A stretch of DNA of 34,811 nt from Sphingobium sp. (GTDB taxonomy: Bacteria > Pseudomonadota > Alphaproteobacteria > Sphingomonadales > Sphingomonadaceae), in NCBI GenBank assembly GCA_030148625.1, contig JASBTC010000299.1, positions 1-34,811 of the forward strand, given 5' to 3'. The translations under genes were made by a program, and so were the position numbers. The notes beneath the pieces were generated by a model. That model searched no databases, was not told the origin of the DNA, and saw nothing but the letters and a program-made list of their open reading frames with translations. Each line of letters opens with the position of its first letter. Within the stretch, counting starts at the first letter, position 1. Of this stretch, positions 1-8,871 are shown in pieces.

Positions 1-749
1 GCCGGCAATGGGCGATCTGGTGGATAAGCGGACGCAATCCCACCGTCATCGATCCCCCGGTGCGCGGAAATTTCGATGGCGATGAGGGCCTCTTCCTGGG
101 TGAGGATGTGCACAAGGGCCGACCGGTCAAAGTGCGCTTTCGCTGGCACGATATCCACGGCGCGCGGCCGCATTGGGATCAGTCCTTCTCCCTCGATGAC
201 GGCGCCACCTGGGAGATGAATTTCACCAACGCCTTTTCACGGACCGCCCGCATTCCGGCGGTGTTGCCCCTCGCTCCCGACGCGCCGCACGACTTCGATT
301 TCCTGGCCGGACACTGGGATGTCCGCCACCGCCGATTGAGAAAGCGGCTGGCCGGCAGCACCGAATGGGACGTCTTTGCCGGCACGCTCGTCAATTGGCC
401 CGTGCTTGGCGGATATGGCAATGTCGGGGACAATGTGATGCATTTCCCCGCCGGCTCCTATCGCGGTGTGGGATTTCGCACCTTTGATGGCGAGACGCGG
501 CAATGGTCGAGCTGGTGGCTCGATGGTCGCAATCCGGCGAATATCGGCAAGCCGCTGCGTGGTGCCTTCGCCAATGGCACCGGACGCTTTTTCGCCGATG
601 ACGAACATGACGGACGAAGAGTCGTTTCACGGGTCGTCTGGTCGCAGATCACCGGGCAGTCCGCGCGGTGGGAGCAGGCGCTGTCACCGGACGGGGGCGC
701 GACCTGGGAGGTCAATTGGGTCAGCGATTTCCGGCGAAGGGGGGCGTAA
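1..749 (+). CDS. Duplicated-domain protein of unknown function, 5' partial
   Basis: The gene enters from the left edge; the reading frame is open from base 3, giving 248 visible residues up to a TAA stop. A GTG at base 60 lies in frame but is internal, because the codons before it continue the homology. The visible part holds two related modules: RQWAIWWISGRNP at visible residue 1 is matched by RQWSSWWLDGRNP 165 residues later, and both modules end in a D(D/G)GATWE motif. The DFDFLAGHWDV stretch that opens the second module resembles the start of DUF1579-like proteins, but I cannot assign a reaction. Only 2 nt separate it from the next gene, so it is co-transcribed with the PD40 and NmrA-like genes. 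The family assignment is tentative; that the frame is coding is clear. Confidence 0.8.
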   Translation, partial: RQWAIWWISGRNPTVIDPPVRGNFDGDEGLFLGEDVHKGRPVKVRFRWHDIHGARPHWDQSFSLDDGATWEMNFTNAFSRTARIPAVLPLAPDAPHDFDFLAGHWDVRHRRLRKRLAGSTEWDVFAGTLVNWPVLGGYGNVGDNVMHFPAGSYRGVGFRTFDGETRQWSSWWLDGRNPANIGKPLRGAFANGTGRFFADDEHDGRRVVSRVVWSQITGQSARWEQALSPDGGATWEVNWVSDFRRRGA

Positions 750-751
750 GC

Positions 752-1651
752 ATGATCGCTGCCCTGTCCTGGTTGCTGTTGACCGGCGCCTCCCCCCAGT
801 TCGAGATCGCCGATGCGGCCGAAATATTCGCGCCGGGCATCGCGTCCACGACCGGATATGCCGAAATCCGCCTGACGATCAGTCCCGACGGACGGACCGC
901 GCTCTGGTTCAGCCGCGACCGCCCTGGTGGGCCGGGCGGCTACGACATCTGGATGTCGCGGCGCAGCACGAGCGGATGGTCAACGGCCTTGCCGGTTTCC
1001 TTCAATGCGCCCGGACGCGATTTCGATCCGGCTTTTTCACGCGATGGTGCGCATGTCTATTTCTGTTCCGACCGTCCCGGTGGATTGGGTGGGGACGATA
1101 TCTGGCGCGTCGCGGTGACCGAGACGGGCTTTGCCCGACCCGAACATCTGGGCCCGAACGTCAACAGCGCCGCCAACGAATTCGCCCCGATGCTTTCGCC
1201 CGATGGCAAGCGTCTGTTGTTCTCCAGCGATCGCCCCGGCGGCGCGGGCCGCCACGACCTCATGGTCTCGCGCCGCAAGGGCAGGCGGTTCGCGCCCGCC
1301 ACGGCGCTGCCCGGCGGCATCAACACGCCCGCTGACGAATTCGACGCGACCTTTCTTCCCGACAATATGACGATCGTCTTCGCGCGCGCCGGCAACATGC
1401 GGACCGATCGGGTCGCGCTGTACGAAGCGGGGCTTCACCATGGTCGTTATGATCCCGGCCTGCCTTTGCCGCAGGGCGTCAATAGCCGGGACAAGGACAG
1501 CTATGGCGCGATGATCGATTGGTCGGTGCCGAACCGCCTCCTCTGGTCGGCGCAGGGCGACGGCGCCCGGACAATGGACCTGTATCTGGTCCGCTTCCGG
1601 CCGATGCGGAAACATGGACATCGGCGATCCCCGGCACAGGCAATGGAGTAA
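752..1651 (+). CDS. PD40/TolB-like beta-propeller repeat protein
   Basis: A 299-residue protein. I chose the ATG at 752 because it follows the upstream stop by 2 nt, has a GAAGGGGGG purine-rich site in front, and opens with a short hydrophobic stretch (MIAALSWLLL) that could be a signal peptide. At least three WD40-like PD40 blades are visible, each with the pattern S-x-D-G-x(6)-S-x-D-R-P-G-G-x-G-x-x-D-(I/L) (SPDGRTALWFSRDRPGG, SRDGAHVYFCSDRPGG, SPDGKRLLFSSDRPGG). Such blades occur in TolB-related and OmpA-linked periplasmic proteins and in some exported hydrolase-like proteins; this one has propeller repeats only and no visible catalytic domain. The role is probably binding or scaffolding in the cell envelope. 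It is the second gene of a tightly packed operon. Confidence 0.82.
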   Translation: MIAALSWLLLTGASPQFEIADAAEIFAPGIASTTGYAEIRLTISPDGRTALWFSRDRPGGPGGYDIWMSRRSTSGWSTALPVSFNAPGRDFDPAFSRDGAHVYFCSDRPGGLGGDDIWRVAVTETGFARPEHLGPNVNSAANEFAPMLSPDGKRLLFSSDRPGGAGRHDLMVSRRKGRRFAPATALPGGINTPADEFDATFLPDNMTIVFARAGNMRTDRVALYEAGLHHGRYDPGLPLPQGVNSRDKDSYGAMIDWSVPNRLLWSAQGDGARTMDLYLVRFRPMRKHGHRRSPAQAME

Positions 1652-1653
1652 TC

Positions 1654-2475
1654 ATGGCGCAGTCTCCCATATTGATCATCGGCGGCAGCGGAAAATCGGG
1701 CGCGCGCGTCGATGCGCGATTGCGGGCGCTGGATATTCCGACACGTCCGGTTTCGCGCTCGACCCTGATCGCCTTCGACTGGCTCAGGCCCGAAAGCTGG
1801 CCCGCTGCACTCGCCGGGGTCGAGAAGGCCTATGTGACCTATCAGCCCGATCTTTCGGTTGAAGGCGCGGCGGAGGCGATCGCGGCGCTTGCCGCATTGG
1901 CCCGCGAGAACGGGCTGCGGCACATCGTCCTGCTCTCCGGCCGCAACGAGCCGGGCGCGCAACGGGCGGAGGCGGCCCTGCAAGCCTCCGGCATCCCCTG
2001 GACCATCGTGCGCGCGAGCTGGTTCAACCAGAATTTCTCGGAAGGCTATCTGGTCGACAGCGTCATCGCCGGTGAGGTCGCGTTACCGGCCGGGCCGGTC
2101 GCCGAGCCGTTCATCGATGTCGACGATATCGCCGATGTGGTCGCCGCCGCGCTGACCGACGACCGTCATCTGGGCAAGCTCTACGAAGTGACGGGACCAC
2201 GCGCCTTGACCTTCGCCGAAGCCGTCGCCGAAATCGCCGCCGCGACGGGACGGCCCATACGCTATACGCAGATCCCGGCGGAGACCTTCGCCGGCGGGAT
2301 GCGCGCCGCCGACGTGCCCGCCGATGTCATCGAACTCCTCACCGAATTGTTCACGGTCGTTCTCGACGGGCGCAGCACGCAAACCGCATCCGGCGTGGAG
2401 GAGGCGCTGGGGCGTCCGCCACGCGACTTCGCGGACTATGCACGCAGCACCGCGGCAGCGTGTGTCTGGAACTAG
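1654..2475 (+). CDS. NmrA-like NAD(P)-binding protein (atypical SDR)
   Basis: A 273-residue protein starting at the ATG 2 nt after the previous stop. The N-terminus IIGGSGKSG is the GxxGxxG dinucleotide-binding loop of the atypical short-chain dehydrogenase/NmrA family. Typical family landmarks follow: VEKAYVTYQPDLSV (strand and loop of the Rossmann fold), IVLLSG, the PWTIVRASWFNQNF segment and FIDVDDIADVVAAAL, where NmrA-like proteins carry a DVxDIA motif. The catalytic YxxxK pair of classical SDRs is not seen, as usual for this group. It is probably an NAD(P)H-dependent oxidoreductase or a redox-sensing protein; the substrate is unknown. Last gene of the operon that begins left of the window. 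Confidence 0.88.
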   Translation: MAQSPILIIGGSGKSGARVDARLRALDIPTRPVSRSTLIAFDWLRPESWPAALAGVEKAYVTYQPDLSVEGAAEAIAALAALARENGLRHIVLLSGRNEPGAQRAEAALQASGIPWTIVRASWFNQNFSEGYLVDSVIAGEVALPAGPVAEPFIDVDDIADVVAAALTDDRHLGKLYEVTGPRALTFAEAVAEIAAATGRPIRYTQIPAETFAGGMRAADVPADVIELLTELFTVVLDGRSTQTASGVEEALGRPPRDFADYARSTAAACVWN

Positions 2476-2628
2476 AGTCTGATCCGGCTAGATTAACTCA
2501 TCTTGTCATTCCCGCGAACGCGGGAATCCCGCTATTCCGTGAAACATCAGAAAGAAGAAGAAGCTGGATTCCCGCTTTCGCGGGAATGACATCATGGGTG
2601 GCGCTTCGACTCAGATGGATCAAACTCT
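2474..2628. repeat. Inverted arms flanking a REPIN-like element
   Basis: AGAGTCTGATCC at 2474-2485 and GGATCAAACTCT at 2617-2628 are inverted copies with one mismatch. They bracket the REPIN-like unit at 2504-2591. The arm sequence resembles the AGAGTCGATCCGG arm of the hairpin at 12119-12159, so this may be a dispersed palindrome that was split by insertion of the REPIN (inference). Confidence 0.5.
2504..2591 (+). repeat. REPIN-like repeat doublet, copy 1
   Basis: Two short palindromes in inverted orientation, ATTCCCGCG-AA-CGCGGGAAT at 2508-2527 and a second at about 2569-2587, sit either side of a 34-nt spacer, so that GTCATTCCCGCG at the left end is mirrored by CGCGGGAATGAC at the right end. 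This is the architecture of paired REP sequences (REPINs), which RAYT transposases mobilise. A second copy in the opposite orientation lies at 31764-31851, with its 34-nt spacer differing at only four positions. No RAYT gene is in the window. It lies between the stop of the NmrA-like gene and the stop of holA, in a tail-to-tail gap. Confidence 0.85.
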
Positions 2629-2656
2629 GGGGTCGATCGGCCTAAATTATTGGATT

Positions 2657-3688
2657 TCAACGCGCGCGCTGTGCGGCGCGGCTGATCGCGATGAATTCCG
2701 CTTCGACCGCGACCGCGCCGAGCGTTCCCGAGGATTTCATCGCCCGCTCGGCATCCAGCAGCCTGGTTTGCGCGATGGTGAGGCGTTCCGCGCTCCAGCG
2801 CTGGAGCTGGCGCTGAACCGACGCCTTTTCCTTCCAGAATATCGCCTTGCCCGATGACGTCATGACGGCATCGACGCTGTTGCCCTGTTCGACTTCGGCG
2901 CGAAGCTGACCGAGAAGCTGGGCGCGCTTCATCACCGCGCGGATCAAAGGAATCCCTTCCATGCCGACGCTGCCGAGCCGCGCCAGTTCCGCGGCGGCCG
3001 CACCCGGCTCACCGCCCATCACCGCGTCGACCAGCCGCGACATGTCGCCCTCATCGGCATCGGCGGACAATGCGTCGAGCGCGGCATGATCGAGTTCGGC
3101 CGGGCGATCGGGCGCCGCGTCGAGATAGGCTGCGAACTTCTCGATCTCGCGTGCGAGCACCGCGCGGTCGTTATTGGCCGCTGAAGTCAGCCGTCGCGCC
3201 ACGTCGACCGATGCGAGGCGAAGGCCGGCATCGCGCGCCATCGCCTGGGCGAGCCGCTCGGCATCCTGTCCCTCGGGAGCATAGCTGGCGAACACCATGA
3301 TCGCGGGTTCGGCCAGAGCGCGCTTGAGCAGGGCGCTCGTTCCCCTCAGCGTGCCGGCGATCGCGACCACGGGATTGCCGGCGACATTGGCGGCGAGCAG
3401 TGCCTCGACCGCGGGCAGGCTGTCGTCGGCGCTGGTGATGGCGACGCGGATGTGGCGCGCGCCGCCGAACAGCGAGATCGATGCGGCTTCGTCCGCCAAG
3501 CGCGCGGGATCGCCCTTGAGCGTGGCGGAATCGAGATCGATGCGTTCGGCCTCGGGCCCCATTGCACGTTCGAGCCGTTCGGCGAGCGCGCGCGAACCCG
3601 CTTCGTCGGGGCCATGGAGCAGAAACAGGCGGATATCGGTCGGCGGCGCGTCGAGCGCCCGTTCGATCTGGCCCTTATTGGCCTTCAC
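2657..3688 (-). CDS. holA: DNA polymerase III subunit delta
   Basis: A 343-residue protein. HolA is the clamp-loader subunit that opens the beta sliding clamp within the DNA polymerase III holoenzyme. Family signs are the start [12 protein letters not shown] with the following LFLLHGPDEAGSRALAERL, a Walker-like region that in delta proteins does not hydrolyse ATP; a middle DPARLADEAASISLFGG segment, where delta contacts the clamp (the xxSLFGxxR pattern is typical); and a helical C-terminal collar domain. Length is close to the usual 340 residues. The ATG overlaps the lptE stop by 4 nt (ATGA), indicating translational coupling in the order leuS-lptE-holA, a common alphaproteobacterial arrangement. 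Confidence 0.95.
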   Translation of the reverse strand: MKANKGQIERALDAPPTDIRLFLLHGPDEAGSRALAERLERAMGPEAERIDLDSATLKGDPARLADEAASISLFGGARHIRVAITSADDSLPAVEALLAANVAGNPVVAIAGTLRGTSALLKRALAEPAIMVFASYAPEGQDAERLAQAMARDAGLRLASVDVARRLTSAANNDRAVLAREIEKFAAYLDAAPDRPAELDHAALDALSADADEGDMSRLVDAVMGGEPGAAAAELARLGSVGMEGIPLIRAVMKRAQLLGQLRAEVEQGNSVDAVMTSSGKAIFWKEKASVQRQLQRWSAERLTIAQTRLLDAERAMKSSGTLGAVAVEAEFIAISRAAQRAR

Positions 3689-4209
3689 GGCGGCGGCGCC
3701 TCGTTCGTGCGCTGTGCGTAAAGGGCGAGCCTGGCGACGATCTGGTCGGCAATCACCTGCGACAGATTCTCGAGCGCGGTATTCTCGGCGGCGATGGTCG
3801 CATATTCCGAGCTGACAATGTCGATGCCCGCATCGGATCCGGCGGTGGCGTCGAGCACCACCGTGCCGCGTCCCGCCTCGACGAGCTGATAGCGCGCGCG
3901 CAGCGTCCGCCGTTCGCGCGTCACCGAATCGTCGGCGCGGATGCCGAAGCCGGTGATCTGATCGTCCAGTTCGACCTTGAGGCGATAAGTCGGTGTGCCC
4001 TGCGGGGCTGCCGCCAGCCGGTCGACGATGGCGTTTCGGACGAGCCAGCCGGCCTTGCCCTCGATCGGCGCGACCTCGATCTGGCCGAGCGCCTGCGCAA
4101 CCGCGCCGCGCGACCCGTTGCCGTAAAGCGGCTTCAGCCCGCAGCCCGCCAGCGTCAGCGAAGCCAGCAGCAGCGGCCCGATCAGCAGCGAGGCGGGCAC
4201 GCGTCTCAT
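3685..4209 (-). CDS. lptE: LPS assembly lipoprotein LptE
   Basis: A 174-residue outer-membrane lipoprotein. A signal peptide ends in the lipobox LAGC with the acylated Cys at residue 23, followed by GLKPLYG, the hallmark start of mature LptE proteins. LptE plugs the LptD barrel and helps deliver lipopolysaccharide to the cell surface. The rest shows the alternating strands expected for its small alpha/beta fold ([28 protein letters not shown]). It overlaps leuS by 4 nt upstream and holA by 4 nt downstream, so all three are probably translated from one transcript. Confidence 0.93.
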   Translation of the reverse strand: MRRVPASLLIGPLLLASLTLAGCGLKPLYGNGSRGAVAQALGQIEVAPIEGKAGWLVRNAIVDRLAAAPQGTPTYRLKVELDDQITGFGIRADDSVTRERRTLRARYQLVEAGRGTVVLDATAGSDAGIDIVSSEYATIAAENTALENLSQVIADQIVARLALYAQRTNEAPPP

Positions 4210-6704
4210 GCGACGAGGTTCACGAGCCGGTCGGGCACGACGATCACCTTTTTGGGTACGGCGCCGTCAAGTTGCCGCACCACGTTCGGCGCGGCAAGCG
4301 CCAGCGTCTCGAGCAAGGCGCGATCGGTGCCCTTGGCGACGATGAGCGTATCGCGCAGCTTGCCGTTGATCTGGACCGCGATCGTCACTTCGTCGTCGAC
4401 CAACAAGGCCGGGTCGACATCGGGCCATGCGGCGTCGGCGACCAGCCCGCTATTGCCCAGTTGCGCCCAGCCTTCCTCGGCCAGGTGCGGCACCATCGGG
4501 GCGACGAGCCTGACGATGGTCCGGATCGCATTGGTTCGCGACGCGGAGGGTTTCGCTTTCTCGATCGCGCCGGTCAGCTCGTAAAGCTTCGCAACGGCCT
4601 TGTTGAAGCCGAGCGATTCCACGTCCTCGGCAACGCCGGCGATGGTCTTGTGCAGCTTGCGGTCGAGATCGCGGTCCTCGCCTTCGGCATCCTCGATGCC
4701 GTCGATCAGGCGCCACAGCCGGTTGACGAAGCGCCACGCGCCCTCGATGCCCGACTCGCTCCAGGGCAGGTCGCGCTCGGGCGGGCTGTCCGACAGCATG
4801 AACCAGCGCACCGCATCGGCGCCATATTGATCGACGATCGGTCCGGGATCGACGGTGTTGCGCTTCGATTTCGACATCTTCTCGACCCGGCCGGGCGTTG
4901 CCGCCTCACCGGTCTCGACGATGACGATCTGTCCCTCGCGCTTCTCGACCTCGTCGGGCGCGAGCCAGCGGCCATCGGGCGCCTTGTAGGTCTCGTGCGT
5001 CACCATGCCCTGGGTGAACAGGCCGGTGAAGGGCTCTTTCACGTCGATCAGCCCGATATGCTGGAGCGCGCGCGTCCAGAAGCGGGCGTAGAGCAGATGC
5101 AGGATCGCATGCTCGACGCCGCCGATGTACTGGCCGACGGGCAGCCAGCTCTCGACCGCCGCCTTGTCGAACGGCCGGTCGTCCGGCTGGCTGGCGAAAC
5201 GGATGAAATACCAGCTCGAATCGACGAAGGTGTCGAGCGTATCGGTCTCGCGCCGCGCCGGCTTGCCGCATTTCGGGCAGTCGACATGTTTCCAGGTCGG
5301 ATGCCGGTCGAGCGGATTGCCGGGAATGTCGAAGCTGACATCCTCGGGCAAGGTCACCGGAAGCTGGCTCTTGGGCACCGGCACGACGCCGCAGCCCTCG
5401 CAATGGACGAAGGGGATCGGGGTCCCCCAATAGCGCTGGCGCGAGACGCCCCAGTCGCGCAGCCGCCAGACCGTGGTGCCCGTGCCCCAATGTTCGTGCT
5501 GCGCGCGCGCGATCACCGCCGCCTTGGCTTCCTCCACCTCCATGCCGTTCATGAAGTGCGAATTCACCATGCGGCCCGGGCCGGTATAGGCTTCGTTGCC
5601 GATATCCGAATTGTCGCCGTCGGGCGCGACGACGCGGACGACGGGCAGATCATATTTGCGCGCGAAATCCAGGTCGCGCTGATCGTGCGCCGGCACGCCC
5701 ATTACCGCGCCGGTGCCATATTCCATCAGCACGAAATTCGCGACGTAGAGCGGCAGATGCAGGTTCGGATCGAGCGGATGCGCAACGCGCAGCCCGGTGT
5801 CGAAACCCTTTTTTTCCGCGGTCTCGATATCGGCCGCGGCGGTGCCCGTCCGCTTGCAATCCTCGATGAACGCCTGAAGCTCGGGGCTGTGCGTCGCCAG
5901 TTCCTGCGCGATCGGGTGATCGGCGGCGATCGCGGTGAAGCTGGCGCCGTAGATGGTGTCGGGCCGCGTCGAGAACACCTCGAATCCGCCGGGCCGGCCG
6001 GCGAAATGGAAAGTGATCCGCATGCCGCGGCTCTTGCCGATCCAGTTTTCCTGCATCAGCCGGACCTTGTCAGGCCATTGGTCGAGCGTGCCCAGACCCT
6101 TGAGCAGATCGTCCGCGAAATCGGTGATCTTCAGGAACCACTGGCTCAGCTTGCGCTTTTCGACGAGCGCGCCCGAACGCCAACCCTTGCCGTCGATCAC
6201 CTGTTCATTGGCGAGCACGGTCTGGTCGACCGGATCCCAGTTGACCGCCGATTCCTTGCGATAGACGAGGCCGGCATTGTAGAGATCGATGAACAGCGCC
6301 TGTTCATGCCCGTAATAATCGGGTTCGCAGGTGGCGAGTTCGCGGCTCCAGTCGAGCGCGAAGCCGAGGCGCTTCAGCTGCGCCTTCATCGCCTCGATAT
6401 TGGCGCGCGTCCAGCTGCCGGGATGGACCTTGCGTTCCATCGCCGCATTTTCGGCGGGCATGCCGAATGCGTCCCAGCCCATCGGGTGGAGCACTTCCAT
6501 GCCGCGCATCCGCCGGAAACGCGCAAGCACGTCGCCCATCGTATAATTGCGGACATGCCCCATATGGATGCGCCCCGACGGATAGGGGAACATCTCGAGC
6601 ACATAGGATTTCGGTTTCGGCGAAGCGTCGTCGGCTCGGAAGGTCTGCCGTTCGTCCCAGACCTGTTGCCAGCGCGCATCCGCGGCGAGCGGGTTAAAGC
6701 GCAT
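4206..6704 (-). CDS. leuS: Leucine-tRNA ligase
   Basis: An 832-residue class I aminoacyl-tRNA synthetase that charges tRNA-Leu. The HIGH-type signature is HMGH at residues 47-50, preceded by MFPYPSGRI, and the KMSKS loop is intact at residues 609-613 ([14 protein letters not shown]). Between them are the leucyl-specific CP1 editing domain ([15 protein letters not shown] and the later [15 protein letters not shown]) and a zinc-like module with CEGCG and [18 protein letters not shown]. Length is in the normal bacterial range. The gene is preceded by the DUF3576 lipoprotein gene, only 9 nt away, and overlaps lptE by 4 nt. Confidence 0.98.
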   Translation of the reverse strand: MRFNPLAADARWQQVWDERQTFRADDASPKPKSYVLEMFPYPSGRIHMGHVRNYTMGDVLARFRRMRGMEVLHPMGWDAFGMPAENAAMERKVHPGSWTRANIEAMKAQLKRLGFALDWSRELATCEPDYYGHEQALFIDLYNAGLVYRKESAVNWDPVDQTVLANEQVIDGKGWRSGALVEKRKLSQWFLKITDFADDLLKGLGTLDQWPDKVRLMQENWIGKSRGMRITFHFAGRPGGFEVFSTRPDTIYGASFTAIAADHPIAQELATHSPELQAFIEDCKRTGTAAADIETAEKKGFDTGLRVAHPLDPNLHLPLYVANFVLMEYGTGAVMGVPAHDQRDLDFARKYDLPVVRVVAPDGDNSDIGNEAYTGPGRMVNSHFMNGMEVEEAKAAVIARAQHEHWGTGTTVWRLRDWGVSRQRYWGTPIPFVHCEGCGVVPVPKSQLPVTLPEDVSFDIPGNPLDRHPTWKHVDCPKCGKPARRETDTLDTFVDSSWYFIRFASQPDDRPFDKAAVESWLPVGQYIGGVEHAILHLLYARFWTRALQHIGLIDVKEPFTGLFTQGMVTHETYKAPDGRWLAPDEVEKREGQIVIVETGEAATPGRVEKMSKSKRNTVDPGPIVDQYGADAVRWFMLSDSPPERDLPWSESGIEGAWRFVNRLWRLIDGIEDAEGEDRDLDRKLHKTIAGVAEDVESLGFNKAVAKLYELTGAIEKAKPSASRTNAIRTIVRLVAPMVPHLAEEGWAQLGNSGLVADAAWPDVDPALLVDDEVTIAVQINGKLRDTLIVAKGTDRALLETLALAAPNVVRQLDGAVPKKVIVVPDRLVNLVA

Positions 6705-6713
6705 GGGGCTGGC

Positions 6714-7202
6714 TTATCCCGGGATCGCGCTGCGCCTCAGGTCGCGCGCCTTGGTGAGGATGATCTCCTCGAGCTTCTGGACGGTCGCGGCCTGGATGGG
6801 GGCATCGACCCAGCCGCCGCCCTGGCTGACCTGACGGGCAGCCGAGACGCGCAGCGCGTCGGCGCGCAGATCCTGGTCGAGGATAGTGACGGTCACTTTC
6901 ATCCGCTCCGACGGATTCTGCGGATTGGCGTACCAGTCGGTCACGATCACGCCGCCATTGGAGTCGGTCTGCAGCAGCGGCATGAACGACAAGGTATCGA
7001 GGCTGGCGCGCCACAAATAGCTGTTGACGCCGATCGTCATGACCTTCGATGCGGCCAGGTCGGCGCGCTTGGTGTCGGAGACCGCGTCTTCTGACGCGCC
7101 GAGGCCGAACAGTCCCTTGCTCAGATCCTTCTTGATCGCGGTGCAGGCGGAGAGCGAGGCGGCGAGAGCGATCGCAATCGCGATGCGGGACGGGCGGGCC
7201 AT
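6714..7202 (-). CDS. DUF3576 family lipoprotein
   Basis: A 162-residue protein. The ATG at 7202 gives a clear lipoprotein signal peptide, MARPSRIAIAIALAASLSAC, with the lipobox LSAC and Cys 20; the frame is open further upstream, but that part has unrelated low-complexity sequence. The mature part contains IGVNSYLWRASLDTLSFMPL and the tail GGWVDAPIQAATVQKLEEIIL, which are typical of DUF3576 proteins found next to leuS in Alphaproteobacteria. Function is unknown; location is probably the periplasmic face of the outer membrane. It is likely the first gene of the leuS-lptE-holA operon. Confidence 0.9.
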   Translation of the reverse strand: MARPSRIAIAIALAASLSACTAIKKDLSKGLFGLGASEDAVSDTKRADLAASKVMTIGVNSYLWRASLDTLSFMPLLQTDSNGGVIVTDWYANPQNPSERMKVTVTILDQDLRADALRVSAARQVSQGGGWVDAPIQAATVQKLEEIILTKARDLRRSAIPG

Positions 7203-7389
7203 GTGAAAATCCTGATATACGCTGGTATTTGACCGGGCCGTTATAGATGCTCCGGCGTCGCCCGCAAGCGCGCGTTTGACCGTGCGATTCGGGACTTTAT
7301 GGGCCTGTTCAGGCTGCCCCTGTGTGCGATGTGCAACAGATGACCGAAAAAGGACGCGAAGCGCTGGAAAATCCCGGCGAGAGCGTGAT

Positions 7390-8157
7390 ATGGGCAATGG
7401 TAAGCAGAGGAATGCCCAACACATGGTCGCGAGTCGCACAGCTCTGGGAGGAATAGGCGCGGTTATTGCCGTCGCCGGCCTCGCGCTGTCGCCTGCGATT
7501 CTCGCCGCTCGCGAAACCGCAGAAAATGGCTCAATGCCGCGGGTTTCGTTGAGTGCGCGTGGCGGAGTCGGATCGTTCACCCCGGCCGCCGCCGATCCCA
7601 AACTGGCCGCCTTGCTCGCGCGGACATCCTTGTCGGGCGCGATCTTCCGATTCACGCCGTCGGGCGAATCGGGCAAGAGTCGCCAGGTCACCGTGGCCGT
7701 CCGCGCCCGCAGCGTGACCTTGGGCATGAGCTCGGCGCTGACTCTGCGCACCGATGCGCCGACCATCGCGTCGCTGGGCGTCACGCCGTCCGCTTATAAT
7801 CTCGGCGCCTCGATCGGCTGGAAGCGCTTCGCGCTTTCGGGCGATGTCGCGCGGGTCGATACCGGCCTGATCCCGGGCGGGCGTGAGCTCGTCAGCGCCG
7901 GCGCCAGCTATACCGCGCCCAAGTGGAGCGGCCGCGTTCAGCTCGATGCCGATCGCGGCATCGGCATCCAGCCGCGCATGATCACGCCGGAGAAGAGCTA
8001 TTCGCTCGATGTCGGTGGCAGCTATCGCCTGACGCGCAATCTCGATGTGACCGCGGGCGTGCGTTACCGGATGGACGAGCGTGACCGGCTCCAGCCGCTC
8101 GCCGACAACCGCCGCGACAGCCAGGCGGTCTATCTCGGAACTGCGTTCAAGTTCTAG
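7390..8157 (+). CDS. Predicted outer-membrane beta-barrel (porin-like) protein
   Basis: A 255-residue protein from the ATG at 7390 (GAGAG upstream). A second in-frame ATG at 7423 would begin just before the signal peptide MVASRTALGGIGAVIAVAGL and is a reasonable alternative. After the signal sequence come alternating hydrophobic and polar strands with aromatic ends (GASIGWKRFALSGDVARV, SYSLDVGGSYRLTRNLDVTA), and the chain ends YLGTAFKF, a terminal Phe of the kind recognised by the BAM machinery. I know of no defined role; it resembles porin-like hypothetical proteins of sphingomonads. The gene is divergent from the DUF3576 lipoprotein gene and tail-to-tail with the ThiE-like gene, and the repeat at 8157-8275 fills that gap. 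Confidence 0.75.
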   Translation: MGNGKQRNAQHMVASRTALGGIGAVIAVAGLALSPAILAARETAENGSMPRVSLSARGGVGSFTPAAADPKLAALLARTSLSGAIFRFTPSGESGKSRQVTVAVRARSVTLGMSSALTLRTDAPTIASLGVTPSAYNLGASIGWKRFALSGDVARVDTGLIPGGRELVSAGASYTAPKWSGRVQLDADRGIGIQPRMITPEKSYSLDVGGSYRLTRNLDVTAGVRYRMDERDRLQPLADNRRDSQAVYLGTAFKF

Positions 8158-8275
8158 GTTCGGGTGATGCCGGGCTACGAACGGCACTCTTCTGCGCTTC
8201 CGGTGCTCACGTACTGAAGTACGCTGCGCTCCGGTTCTCGAAAAGCACCATTCTCGCTCCGGCCTGACCCGAACC
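8157..8275. repeat. Tail-to-tail gap repeat, copy 1
   Basis: Outer arms at 8157-8173 and 8259-8275 are inverted copies (GGTTCGGGT against ACCCGAACC, then two mismatches and GCCGG against CCGGC). They enclose a 74-nt core at 8183-8256 that recurs at 16279-16352 with about ten differences. The core contains CCGGTGCTCACGTACTG followed by AAGTACGCTGCGCTCCGG, an imperfect hairpin. The element fills the gap between two converging genes and starts within one stop codon, so a bidirectional 3'-end structure or terminator is plausible, although there is no U-run. Confidence 0.8.
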
Positions 8276-8276
8276 G

Positions 8277-8849
8277 TCAGCCGTTGGTCTGCTGCGGCGT
8301 GAGCCCGTCGATTCCCGCCCAGCCATATGCTCCCATTGCAAGCAGCCGCTTCGCGCGCCTAGCGTCGAGGCCGCCCAGCGCGATCGCTGGCATTGGCGCC
8401 TGAGCGAGCAGCGCGGCGAATCCGCCCAGGCCCAGAACTTTTCCGCCGGAATGCGAGCGGGTCGCGAAGACCGGTGAGATAAAGACGATATCGGCATGGT
8501 GCGCGGCGCGAAGCTCTGCCGCATCATGGACGGGCCGGCTCACGATCATCGGTCCCGCGCCGATGCGCGAAAAGCGGCCATGCGCGCCGTCCGCGCCCCA
8601 GGCGGCGGCCCGGGACGGTGGCCCGGCGAGCAGCAGCATCAGGCCGCGCCGGCGCGCGACGCGCTTGACCCGATCGAACAGCATCCGCCGCGCGGACGGT
8701 GAAAGGCTGTAATGGCGAAAGACGATTCCGCTGCCGCGCGGCAATGCGTCGAGCGCGCGCCAGAGCAGATCGCCCTGACGCTCGTCGGTCATCAGCCAGA
8801 GACGCGGCAGTGCGTGGGAAGATCGGGATCGGGGGTGGCGGCGGCGCAT
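8277..8849 (-). CDS. Thiamine phosphate synthase/TenI-like protein
   Basis: A 190-residue TIM-barrel protein of the ThiE/TenI superfamily. I start it at the ATG at 8849 (MRRRHPRSR), followed by RLWLMTDER, the equivalent of the LYLVTDR opening strand of ThiE; an ATG at 8873 overlaps the start of the divergent yggS-like gene and is less likely. Conserved pieces are ISPVFATRSHSGGKVLGL (phosphate-loop region), MPAIALGGLDA and GAYGWAGID. The ThiE substrate motif VQLREK is replaced by VFRHYSLS, so classical thiamine phosphate synthesis is doubtful and a TenI-like or divergent role is as likely. Confidence 0.82.
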   Translation of the reverse strand: MRRRHPRSRSSHALPRLWLMTDERQGDLLWRALDALPRGSGIVFRHYSLSPSARRMLFDRVKRVARRRGLMLLLAGPPSRAAAWGADGAHGRFSRIGAGPMIVSRPVHDAAELRAAHHADIVFISPVFATRSHSGGKVLGLGGFAALLAQAPMPAIALGGLDARRAKRLLAMGAYGWAGIDGLTPQQTNG

Positions 8850-8871
8850 CGCGCTTTCTATAGCAGCCGGC

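Noticed and set aside
2460..2645. A 61-codon open frame across the REPIN-like element
   Set aside because: It starts inside the NmrA-like gene and consists mainly of translated repeat sequence.
3993..7094. A 1033-codon open frame on the plus strand
   Set aside because: It runs antisense to leuS, lptE and the DUF3576 gene; the product is low-complexity with no recognisable domain, and high GC content keeps the frame open.
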